Below, piece after piece: positions 32,911-42,397 of a stretch of 64,000 nucleotides of DNA. The stretch is from assembly GCA_036435485.1 (NCBI GenBank), contig CM071594.1:199852216-199916215 (forward strand), read 5' to 3'. Position 1 is the stretch's first letter. Each line of letters begins with the position of its first letter. Under the pieces are notes generated by a model. The model was not told the origin of the DNA. It ran no database searches and worked only from the letters and a program-made list of their open reading frames with translations. The DNA is from Saposhnikovia divaricata. Lineage: Eukaryota; Streptophyta; Magnoliopsida; Apiales; Apiaceae. A program made the translations under genes and the position numbers.

Positions 32911-33498
32911 CCCTTACTTTTGTCCTGGGATCGCCTATCCTTCTTATCAGCATTTATTTTCTCTAGCTGGATGCGGAGATCATGTTCAGTCATCCTCGCT
33001 CCAAGTCGATCAAAAACATTAACTGTCCTTCCTTCAGACGAGGCGGCCTCGTGGTGGGGCCCCTCTTTTTTATCCATGGTGCCTTCTTCCTCCTTCCAAT
33101 CTGGGTTCGTCTTATCAGTAACAACATCATTAAAATCATCCAGGAGTTTCTTAGTGGGACCCTTTCCTTCCTCCTGATTAGGTTGGGGACCTTTCCTTTA
33201 ATTCCTCTTCGATCCCCTAGAGCTATATCGCTTCTCAACCTTAGCCATCCTTTCCTGAACAACTGTCACCTGCTCACCAATACCCTTCAGATAGGCCATC
33301 ATTTCCTGGTTAGTTACTGTCTGATTGTTGACAAGAGTCTCCGTAGCTTCGGGCCGTCCTTCCCCTCGCTCCTAGGGGGATCGCTCCTAGGGGAATCGCT
33401 CTTAGGGGGATCGCTCTTCGGGGTCTCCTCGTTGTGGTTGTTTCCATGCTTGTTCTTCTTGCTCGACTTAGTCATCGTTCTCCCAAATTAATGACTAG

Positions 33499-33518
33499 CC
33501 CCTCCTTTTATCGCCAAA
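33499..33518 (-). other. Candidate primer-binding site of the Gypsy element
   Basis: On the minus strand TTTGGCGATAAAAGGAGGGG directly follows the LTR end TATAACA. The tRNA it would match was not identified. Confidence 0.5.
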
Positions 33519-34286
33519 TGTTATAGGGGGATTTTGGTATAACAATATTTATGGAGGTTGTTGTGTTTATGAAGCAAAATACGGATATTCTGCTAAGAAC
33601 ACGAAGAACACGGAGGAACTTTGTAACTATTTTTGGCTGATCTTGTTTGTTGATATTTCAGGGGTGAACTGTTTCTCAATCCTAACAAGGTGCCTACGTA
33701 CCCTATTTATAGGGATCAAGCCATACGTAGTTTTTGGAGAAGAAGTTACCTTGACGGGATAGGGTTTCGATGGGCTCATCCTGACCCAAATCCACTAGTC
33801 GTCTATGGGCTAATGTAATCTATCCATTAATTCTGCTCATTACCCATGGCCCATTAAAGGTTACTTATGGCTAGCATGATGCTAAGATTACATGGCCTCA
33901 CTGGCGAGGCTAATGGAAAACTCACCTGCGCCTCGCATGCGACCTCAATGGGCTTAACCATGCGAGGCGGTTCCATGTATGAAGATAATCACACTCACGC
34001 GACCTCACTGGACTTTAGCTGTGAGCCTTCATAATAAGAATATCTAAGCCTTGCTGAGCCTTGTATAGATATGACATATGCAATCCCACACTAGGGAATA
34101 CCTAGCGAACCCGACCTAGTGCTTAGGGTCGCTGGCTCTCATACAATACTTGAGGGTATATTGGACTGACTCATGATGGTGGGTTTTAGCGACCCAATCT
34201 TCATTTTTAGGCCCATTATGAGTTGCAGACCATTATTTTAGCCCATTAGACCTGTTGAGGGCTTATGCCAAGATTTGGGCATAACA
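33519..34286 (-). repeat. 5' LTR of the Tat-like Gypsy element (768 bp)
   Basis: The minus strand starts TGTTATGCCCAAATCTTGG and ends CCCCCTATAACA next to the primer-site region. No second copy exists in the window because the element is truncated at about 23010. Its outer edge is fused directly to a host protease gene fragment. Confidence 0.85.
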
Positions 34287-34394
34287 GGAGATCTAATGCA
34301 TTATGCTTTTGAGTTCATTATTTCTAATGGTGGCATGGACACTGAAGATGACTACCCTTATCGTGGCGTTGATTTGAAGTGTGATCCTGCCAGG
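34287..34394 (+). pseudogene. Papain-type cysteine protease exon fragment (RD21-like)
   Basis: 36 codons reading DLMHYAFEFIISNGGMDTED and on to DPAR, closely resembling the segment after the active-site Cys in RD21-type plant cysteine proteases. Neither the catalytic Cys nor the His/Asn part is present. The Gypsy LTR cuts it on the left and a kinase fragment follows 70 bp to the right, so it is an isolated relic. Confidence 0.75.
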
Positions 34395-34832
34395 GTCAGT
34401 CAGTACTGTACGTCAACTAATTCACCCAAATTTACTTGCAATTTCATTCTGACCCTTATTAATCAGTTTGGAAGATATTCCCATCCAAATCTTGTTAAGC
34501 TTCTGGGATTTTGTACAGAAGGCCAGGAGTTCCTGCTTGTTTTTGAATCCACAACGAAGGGAACCTTAAAAGAATATGCATACAAAGGTGATAACTGATA
34601 ATTCCATGTTGAATTCTGAATAGTGACTTGTTACATTATAAATTTTGAGTATTCAAAAATATTTTAATTGCAAAATTTATAACTTTGAACCTTTATTTAT
34701 TTACATATGCAACCTATTTTTTTTAGATAATGGGAAATCACTTTCCTGGGTTGTTTGGCTCAAAATATTGTTAGGAGCAGCTCGATATCTTGCTTTTCTG
34801 CACTGCTCAGAGGATCATATCATTTTCGGCGA

Positions 34833-34840
34833 CTTTGATC
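34833..34840. repeat. 8-bp target-site duplication CTTTGATC (left)
   Basis: Repeated at 35040-35047. Confidence 0.93.
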
Positions 34841-35039
34841 CAGGGGCATAGCCAATGTATTGGCAGTGGGTTCAATCGACCCCACTGAAATTTGGAAAAA
34901 GTAGTGATTTGTATGTTAAATATTTTGAAAAACGGCATTAATAGTGGTCAATTTCAGTTTTGACACCACTGAAAAGATATATTTGTAGTAATAGATTGTA
35001 TTTTGACCCCGCTACTTGGGAATCCTGGCTACGCCCCTG
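34841..35039. mobile_element. hAT-type MITE (199 bp)
   Basis: Terminal inverted repeats CAGGGGCATAGCCA / TGGCTACGCCCCTG with a perfect 8-bp duplication CTTTGATC, diagnostic of hAT. It lies inside the catalytic-loop exon of the kinase pseudogene. Confidence 0.93.
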
Positions 35040-35718
35040 CTTTGATCCCTCTCATGTATTGCTGGATGAGGTACATCATATTTTTTAAATTTTGTAATGT
35101 TAACTTAATTCAGAGCAATGCCCCGTTTTTAGGTCAGCTATAGCTCTAGTTTACATTACTATCATATTTTAGGATTTCAATCCAAAGATTAATGATAGTG
35201 GAAGTGCAAGATGTGGTCCTGCAGATGGTGATACACTGGTAATAGGCATTCCTCATGTATATGCGCAATTTTGTGCAGGATCAGAAGGCTATTTATCTCC
35301 AGAGTATAAAGAAGCAGGTCTGTTCTTTATTTTCTGTTAAGATAAAATTTCTAATCAAGCTGTTCTTATGATCATAATCTAACCATTCAGGTCACCTTAG
35401 CTCGAAGAATGATGTTTATGCTTTCGGTGTGGTGTTATTAGAAATACTGACAGGAATGAGAGTGGTCGACGTTAATTGGAGGAATAAGAAGAAGAATTTG
35501 GTGGATAAGGACAGACATATTCTAGCCTGCGAAAAATAGTTTAAGACGGCAGTGAACCCAAAGCTCTAGAGCAAAAGTATTGTCCAAAGGGTGTGCAGTC
35601 AATTCTATCAGATGTTCCAGCACTAGCATTAAAATGTCTTGATGTTGATCTTGATAAATGCCCCTCAATGAGACAAGTTGTTGAGATCTTAGAAGAAGTT
35701 AATAGCATTATAGATTAA

Positions 35719-36947
35719 ATACGGTGTTGAGAATGTTTGAATGTAACAAGTTTTATTTGAGAGTGATTGTATAACATTGCTCTTTGAATGCATTACCTCA
35801 TCAATTTTTTTTATGGAAATGAGGTAAGTTATTGCCTAGGTCAAACTAAAAACATATTTGGATGATCACTGTTTTCTCAACTTTCTGGTTTCAATGCTTG
35901 TATGAATTAGTTTATTTGTAAGTTTGAATAGAAGGTATTTTTACTCTTTACTACTAAGCTTTATGTGAACATGTGAGGCTTGACATCGTTCTTTTAACGT
36001 TTGCCTTGAGTATGTAGAATTCTATGTTTTAGGTGTTGTTTGCTATATGTACAAGAGTCTATGTCTCTGGTGTGGTTAGCTAATCCAAAGTATTACTAAA
36101 GTTTGTAGAACAATCCCTTCTCATTCCTCAACTCAAAACACAAATACAGTCTGGAAGCACATTTCCAGGGATCCCTATTTTTAAATGAATGCTTATTCCA
36201 ACATGTTAATCTCCAAATAGTCATAGAAATTAGACCAAATATTACCACACAAACTAATGACAATCAAGCTTGTCACTCCTAACCACTGTAATGTGGTTTG
36301 CTGAATAAAGTAATTTCTATGGTTGCAGCATACTTATGTTATGCTTTGACATAAAACCTCATAACAACTGTAGATGAAGAGTTTCGACCAAATTTATCAA
36401 TGACTTCGGGCTTGCTAAGTCTAGTTTAGGAAAAGAAAGAAAGCGCTCTAGAGGTATATTAGATGAATTTCGGAGTGGCCTCTTACAAGCTAGATGTCTA
36501 AATTTATGGAGTGGTTACCTTGATAATGGTTGTGAGCCCACACTAATATCAACGAATAAGTTAGTAACTGTAGCAGCTTGAATACTCCCTGGATTGAGTA
36601 TATGATCCTTCGTGTGAAATGCTGACCAAGTAGGATTAAGTGACATCTCGAATGAGGTAGAATACGAAGGTACAAGGATAGAATTCGACTTTTGGGGATA
36701 GAAGTGCTTAAATGGAACCTAAAGTTCCGGCAAAAATTTAACCCGTGGCCTGGCCCTGCAAGCAATTACTATAAATTTTATTACTACTTGACATAGTCAA
36801 GTAGGATTGTTTGAAATGTCTTACTCTATTTTTCTGGCCCTGCAATATTGAATGATTCAATTTGGTTGTTGCAATCAGAGTCAGATAAGGCAGACAAAAA
36901 AGAAGTTTGAAAGAAAATATCTAAAAAAGAGTCGGGCAAAAATTTAT
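35719..36947. other. Intergenic DNA
   Basis: No gene seen. A perfect hairpin CTACTTGAC-ATA-GTCAAGTAG lies at about 36783-36803. Confidence 0.5.
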
Positions 36948-37227
36948 GGGGGCCGGTCTGTGGCAACCGTTTGTCACAGACGGTTTAATCAGCATACTGT
37001 TTCAGAGTCGTTGGATCAAATGATCCAACGGCTCTGATTTTTGGTGAACAGTAGATTTTTGGTGTGAAAACAGGGGCAATTTGGTAATTTCTCCGTACCG
37101 CAGAAACTTTATGCGGTACGGTGTAATTTTTTTTTAAATCACAGTCGTTGGATGATTGATCCAACGACTGAAAAACCGTATGTTATATAACACGTCCCTC
37201 GCATACGTTTGCCAGGGACCGGGAGCC
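36948..37227. mobile_element. Mutator-like MITE (280 bp)
   Basis: Imperfect terminal inverted repeats GGGGGCCGGTCTGTGGCAA / TTGCCAGGGACCGGGAGCC, flanked by the 9-bp duplication AAAATTTAT (36939-36947 and 37228-37236). It contains two internal hairpins built on GTCGTTGGAT/ATCCAACGAC (37007-37035 and 37144-37168). It lies about 230 bp upstream of the kinase start codon and could influence its promoter. Confidence 0.85.
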
Positions 37228-37457
37228 AAAATTTATTATCGTTGTTACGTACAAGTACCATCTTCCTTAGTATATGTAAATAATAAAGAAGGGCGGGTCC
37301 TTTTTTTAACAGATGTAACAATGGCAGTGAAGCTGTAATATTCATAACTGTTGAATAGTTGGAAGATCAACTATTTGTTCGCGTCTCCTATATGAGCTAG
37401 CTATATGTATGAAACTTTGATATTTTCGTTCAATAGACTCAACACTGGAAAGTAAAC

Positions 37458-38834
37458 ATGTTTCTTGCTCAACTATGGGTATACACCATCCTTATCTTGC
37501 CCCTTCACCATCCACTTTTCATCACAGCTATGTCAGCTTCTGTGGATAATAAGTTTGACTTCTGTGAAGACAACAAGAAAGTGTCCAGTACTGTGGAGAG
37601 ACGAGCTTTTAGTTGTGATGTTGTAACTTTGATAATAATTGTATTCGCCATATTGAACATCATCATGTACAAGCTCCGTGAACTTCATGAAGCCAGCTAT
37701 ACTGAACAAGATCAGACATTTTTGCAATCATCAGGGAAAATATGTCGTCGCTTTTCACTGGCAGAAATTTTGTTGGCAACAAACAACTTTGACGATAAGT
37801 GTCTGATTGGAAAGGGAGGCTCTGCCAAAGTCTACAAAGGAGTGATCAATAATGGAACGACTACTGTTGCTGTAAAGAGATTAAGTTTCATTTCCAAACA
37901 AGCTGTAGGATCAATGTTTATGACAGAAATTGAGATGCTTTCCAAGTTTAGGCACAGCCACATAGTGTCTCTTCTTGGTTATTGTCATGAATGGCATGAA
38001 ATGATCCTTGTTTTTGAATATATTTCCCATGGTACTCTATCTGATCATCTGCATCAAAGTTTCGTAAAAGGTCATGACACCTTATCATGGATTCAGCGTT
38101 TAAGAATTAGTATTGGAGCTGCACAGGGATTAGACTACCTTCACACTGGCACAAGCATTCATCAAAGAGTAATACATCGTGATGTGAAGAGTACAAATAT
38201 TTTGTTGGATGAAAACTTGGAAGCTAAAATCGCAGATTTTGGAATTTCCAAGATTGTGGCAACAAATCAGGCATGCACTTATGTGAGTACAGCTATCAGG
38301 GGCACGTTCGGATATATGGATCCAGCATATTTTTCGACTGGAAGATTGACCAGGAAATCAGATGTGTATGCATTTGGAGTTGTGCTGTTTGAAGTTTTGT
38401 CTGGAAGAAGAGCAGTGGATTTAAGTCGGGATGAGGAGCAATTAGGTTTAGCTGGATGGGCACAGAATTGTATCAAACAAGGAAGAATAAATGAAATCAT
38501 TGACTCTAAATTGAAAATGCAAATTTCACAAAAATCTTTATTGGCTTTTGTGAAAATTGCATCCCAATGCTTACATAGACAGCCTAGTTGCCGTCCTACA
38601 TTTTCTGAAATTGTGGTAGTTCTTGAATTTGCATTGGCATTGCAAAGAAATTTTGATTCTACACAAGTCGAGGGGGCAATTATTGCAGGTGATAGTGGAC
38701 AATCTTCAACAGCAGTGGAGGTAGTTTACGGCCTGGATCAAAGGAAGCTGTTTGAGAATAATCATACAAGGATAACATTCTCAAGAAAGGTCTTCCAGAT
38801 TCTCGCAACCTCGATTCGGTCGTTATCTGGTTAG
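37458..38834 (+). CDS. Single-exon receptor-like protein kinase, CrRLK1L-like kinase domain without malectin ectodomain
   Basis: 458 aa. An N-terminal hydrophobic stretch (1-24, possible signal peptide), a short extracellular segment, a transmembrane helix (about 53-71) and a Ser/Thr kinase domain (about 112-395). Catalytic features are intact: K140 in VAVKR, H240-R241-D242 with VKSTNILLD, D260-F-G, and GTFGYMDPAYF. The glycine loop reads GKGGSAKVYKG, with SA for the usual FG/YG. The activation-loop and P+1 sequence resemble FERONIA-type kinases, but these normally have two malectin domains (>800 aa), so this is a short, ectodomain-less form. Intron-free, as the CrRLK1L group usually is. Likely an active membrane kinase; its ligand and pathway are unknown. 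It is flanked by two RLCK-like pseudokinase copies of a different subfamily. Confidence 0.8.
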   Translation: MFLAQLWVYTILILPLHHPLFITAMSASVDNKFDFCEDNKKVSSTVERRAFSCDVVTLIIIVFAILNIIMYKLRELHEASYTEQDQTFLQSSGKICRRFSLAEILLATNNFDDKCLIGKGGSAKVYKGVINNGTTTVAVKRLSFISKQAVGSMFMTEIEMLSKFRHSHIVSLLGYCHEWHEMILVFEYISHGTLSDHLHQSFVKGHDTLSWIQRLRISIGAAQGLDYLHTGTSIHQRVIHRDVKSTNILLDENLEAKIADFGISKIVATNQACTYVSTAIRGTFGYMDPAYFSTGRLTRKSDVYAFGVVLFEVLSGRRAVDLSRDEEQLGLAGWAQNCIKQGRINEIIDSKLKMQISQKSLLAFVKIASQCLHRQPSCRPTFSEIVVVLEFALALQRNFDSTQVEGAIIAGDSGQSSTAVEVVYGLDQRKLFENNHTRITFSRKVFQILATSIRSLSG

Positions 38835-39540
38835 TGATTGCGCACGTGTGTTTATTCCTTGAAATATATTGAGTGGCTTTAATTTTTTTTTCCTGGACCC
38901 CAAACATGTTGTCAGACAGGGACTTACACAATCATTCACGTACTCGTCAGTGTGAATTTTTTTCTTAAGACAATCACAACTCTAGGAATAACTAGACTAT
39001 AATATTACTTCTTATCTGCTAATAAAAGCCAGGATCGGCTTATAATGCTACAATTACTAATTAAATCAGTAACTTATTTGTAAGAGCTAGAATGCGAGTG
39101 ACAAAGTGGGTGAGAGACTCGCAAGATAATCATGCAGTTATTGATTGGTCTGTAATTTAACTGCTTTGAAGGACTATTTTTAGGATGTGTACAGTGCATC
39201 AGAATCGAATATCCATCTGTAAGCAATCCATATTTTGCTCCTCTTTTGTGTCGTTACAATTTTTAAGCCTTGCGGTCCTGAAAATGCATTAGCATTTCTT
39301 CTAGTTATATAGCTGTAGTCTATTTTTATCCTTCACTAGCAAGTTTTACATAAGATTGACCCGCCAGTTCTGAATTGATCCTAGAGTTCTATCTGACCAA
39401 TCTTTGCTATATTTGTCCACTTGTTTTTAGCTCTCCGTAGTTCCATGTTTTTTAATACCCTAAATTCTTCTAAAGTTCCTCTCCTCTTTATTTAAGTATG
39501 TAGCGATGCTAAGAATTTATGCTACAACGAAAACAAAGAC
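38835..39540. other. Intergenic DNA
   Basis: No gene seen between the receptor-like kinase and the next kinase-like gene. Confidence 0.5.
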
Positions 39541-39599
39541 CGGAGGGTCGATAGCAGAGTCAACCAGGACAAAGTTGGCATTCTTGCAGAGTCATATAA

Positions 39600-41161
39600 C
39601 AGAAGGAGGTTGAACAAAATTGGCATAGTTCCAGAGGCGAAGGGCCTATTGGCGACTGTAAATTTAAGGACGTTCAGCTTAGCTGAATTGGGAAGTGCAA
39701 CAAGAGGCTTTAGTCCAGATATGATACTGGGTGAGAATAATTATGGAAAAGCTTTTATTGGTTGGCTTGATGAAGACACACTTGCTCCCTCAAGAATTGG
39801 CATTGGAATGGCAGTTGGCATTAAGAGTATAAATTCATATGGAAGATTTATAACTATGCAGGTATTTTCTCTTTATAAATTTGTATCTTATTAGTATAAA
39901 TCTAGAAAATTTTAACCATGGAGTATTAAGAATGTTGCTATTTCTATGTCCAACTAACTATGTTCTTACTGGAACATTTCTTTGGTTATCAAAATTAAAG
40001 AGCAGTCGATGTTGATGATATTTTTGTTCTTTTTTTTTTTTTTTGAATATTGTGGTTGAAGGCAGAGGTGGATCTGTGCGGAAGATTTTACCATCCAAAT
40101 GTTCTTAAGCCTCTGGGCTTCTGTTCCGAAGACCAAGAGTTTCTGCTTGTTTATGAATACACAGCAAAGGGAAATGTAGCAAGATACGCTTACAAAGGTG
40201 AGCACAGAGCGCTGCTTATTGATTCCATATGGTGATAAAATAAAATATTATCTCTACTTACAGTGAAGATACATTTAAGAATATTTTTATAAAAATAATT
40301 TGTTCTAGATATAGTTTCCTAATTATGTAATTATGTACAAATCGTTTAATGCAGATAACGGGAAATCACTTTCCTGGATTGTTTGGCTCAAAATATTAAT
40401 AGGAGCACCTAGATATCTGGATTTTCTCCATTCCTCAGACGATCATATCATCTTCGGCGACTTTACGCTCTCTAGCATATTGCTGGATTGGGTACATTAA
40501 AAGTTGTAGTTTATGTACCATAACTAAATCTTAAGTAATTGTGACCAAAGGCCAGCTTAAGCTCTTTACTTATATATGCTTTCTTTTTTAATTTGTATCA
40601 TATTACTAGGATTTCACTCCAAAGATTGGTTTTAGTGGAAATGCAAGATTTGGCCCCGAGGATGGCGATGCGCTCATAACAGCCATTCCTAATCTTAGTA
40701 CACAACATTGTGCAGGATCAGAAGGCTATTTATCTCCAGAATACAAAGAAGCTGGTCTGCTATATATTTTATTTGTTAACTTACTGATTATAATATTTAC
40801 CAAGTTCTGATGTTGGTACTCTAAACAATCAGGTCGTTTGAGCTCAAAGAACGATGTTTATGCTTTTGGCGTGGTGCTATTGGAAATACTGACAGGAATG
40901 CGAGTGATTGATGTTAACACAAGGAATAAGAAAAACAATTTGGTGGATAAGGCCAGACCTGTTTTGGGATGCCAAAGGAAGGTTAAAAGAGTAGTGAACC
41001 CAAAGCTGCTAGAGCAAGAGAATTGTCCAAAGGTTGTAAATTCAATTTTATCAGATGTTCCAGCACTAGCATTGAAATGTCTTGATTTTGACCCTAAAAA
41101 GCGACCCTCAATGAGACAGGTTGTGGAGACCTTAGAAAGAGTAAATGCCATTATACAGTAA
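39600..41161 (+). CDS. RLCK-VII-like pseudokinase (copy 2), five exons
   Basis: Exons by GT-AG rules: about 39600-39861, 40062-40198, 40355-40491, 40610-40754 and 40833-41161. The protein resembles PBL/PIX-type cytoplasmic kinases: FSLAELGSATRGFSPDMILG, then a degenerate glycine loop GENNYGKAF, VGIK with the Lys kept, IIFGDF for the usual (Y/H)RDF-K, FSG for DFG, GSEGYLSPEYKEA, and DVYAFGVVLLEILTGMRV. Loss of the HRD Arg, the catalytic-loop Asn and the DFG Asp predicts no normal phosphotransfer. No good ATG is seen: exon 1 opens in frame without one and a first exon may lie upstream. The frame is open to the TAA at 41159-41161, so it may be an expressed pseudokinase or a recent pseudogene. 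A Harbinger MITE begins directly at the stop codon. Confidence 0.7.
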
Positions 41162-41469
41162 TGTTGTGTTTGGTTGGAGTGAATGGAATGGAATGGAATG
41201 GAATGAGTGAAATTAAAGGAAAATAGTGAAGATTAGAGAGAAAATTTAGAAAAAATTGAAATAATACAAATTTGTTATAATAAGAATAGTGAAAAAAATG
41301 GGGTGGTAAGGAATGGAGCATTCCTTCTCAAAATGAGATGCTTGAATTATAATATCAATTATGAGGAATGGAATGGAGGAAAGAATGAAAATTTTGAATA
41401 TCAACTCATTTTATACTTGAAATCTCATTCCATTCCTTCCAATTTCATTCATCCCAACCAAACACAACA
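41162..41469. mobile_element. PIF/Harbinger-type MITE (308 bp) abutting a stop codon
   Basis: Terminal inverted repeats TGTTGTGTTTGGTTGG / CCAACCAAACACAACA, with TAA on both sides (41159-41161 and 41470-41472). The left TAA is the stop codon of the pseudokinase. The interior is rich in GGAATG units. Confidence 0.88.
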
Positions 41470-41671
41470 TAAGTGATGTGGGGATTGCAACGATTGTTCC
41501 AAGATCAAATGTGACATGTTCTAATTGTGAGTATATCAAATTTTATTATGTAATGATGTTGAATGTTGATTACAGCTCTTTTAACCCATCTCGATGTAGC
41601 TATCGATTGAGGTTTCCTTTATTTCGGGAGAGTAGTAAACATCCAAGATTTTGGTTGTTATTGTGGACAAA

Positions 41672-41676
41672 ATATG
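41672..41676. repeat. Target-site duplication ATATG (left)
   Basis: Repeated at 46937-46941 around the Copia element. Confidence 0.88.
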
Positions 41677-41882
41677 TGTTAAATTATAGCACACAGCACA
41701 CCACATAGTTGTAAAGTCTTATCTCCACTAAGCACACAACTCACACCACTAGCACTTTAATTATTATGTTTGTTCCATCTTTCCCTATATTAAGATGATA
41801 CTTCCTCATTGTAATATATCATCCGATTAATACAATTCTACATTTCAATTATTTCTCTTCTTCTATACTACTACATTTAAGA
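41677..41882 (+). repeat. 5' LTR of the short-LTR Copia element
   Basis: 206 bp, matching 46731-46936. Confidence 0.92.
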
Positions 41883-41894
41883 TGGTATCAGAGC
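41883..41894 (+). other. Primer-binding site (initiator Met tRNA)
   Basis: TGGTATCAGAGC directly after the 5' LTR. Confidence 0.92.
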
Positions 41895-42397
41895 AGGTGG
41901 TGAATTACTGAGCAACCACAGACATTACATTCAAACCACAAAACACACAGAACACTCTGCACCTTTTTTTGAACAATCAAAAAAACCCAAATCTACCAAA
42001 ACAAAAAAACAAAAAACAAATATACCAAACCGTACTCTCGACCTACCAGGAATTTTCAGCAGTCAGCAATGACCACGCACGCGCCCCCACGCACCGCCGC
42101 ACGCGCCGGAGTTCGCCCCCACGCGCGTCACGTGCCGGCGCGTGGGCACTGTTCCGGTGGTATTTTGAAAAAGCTTCATTTGAACTTTTTGATCTCCTTC
42201 CTATTCCGAATCTGTGTGTGGTAAAATTTCTTGAATCCGAGAAATTTCAGTTTTTTTCTCTATTTTTTGCTACTGATCTTGCTGTAGGATTGGTAAATTA
42301 TATGGTGTGTTATAACCTGCTATATATATTCACTGAGAGTTGATATCTTATGTCCAATAATTATTGTTTGGATATTTTTTTGAGCATATAATACATA

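Larger units (their letters stand above)
31813..33490 (-). pseudogene. Gypsy gag, N-terminal and capsid part
   Basis: The capsid domain at 32639-32088 contains FRGHHSDMTYNGDTDPVEFV, WFSKLGALVIIDSWEQFVDI and FKRFNAEVPRV, the standard plant Gypsy gag fold. Downstream (32069-31813) is an Arg/Ser-rich tail (SRSPRRGQDRSPSPKRRDRD). Upstream (33077-32700) lies an RD/PPSPPRDR repeat region with frame changes. Stops and frameshifts separate the pieces. Before the insertion it continued into 25996-25712. Confidence 0.85.
23010..34286 (-). mobile_element. Truncated Tat-like Gypsy retrotransposon, minus strand
   Basis: Order on the minus strand: 5' LTR (33519-34286), primer-site region, gag (33490-31813, then 25996-25712 after the nested LTR), protease, RT and the first RNase H. 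The element then stops near 23010, lacking the additional RNase H, integrase and 3' LTR. Gag, protease and RT segments are in one frame once the 5.8 kb nested LTR is discounted. The lineage is inferred from the RT and gag type (DPxEFVxRFNNEM capsid, FHxxxGHxTxxC linker). Confidence 0.85.
34467..35718 (+). pseudogene. RLCK-like kinase pseudogene (copy 1)
   Basis: Exon-like pieces 34467-34587, 34727-35070 (interrupted by a 199-bp hAT MITE), 35173-35317 and 35391-35718 match the exons of 40062-41161. It encodes GRYSHPNLVKLLGFCTEGQE, then IIFGDF in place of the (Y/H)RD catalytic loop, DSG in place of DFG, and GSEGYLSPEYKEAG. A TAG at 35537 plus a small deletion end the frame in the last exon, and the N-terminal lobe is missing. 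The degenerate catalytic loop is shared with copy 2, so the ancestor was already atypical. Confidence 0.85.

Noticed and set aside
41478..41708. 76-codon frame running into the Copia LTR
   Set aside because: It starts at GTG in intergenic DNA and ends in the LTR; no protein similarity.
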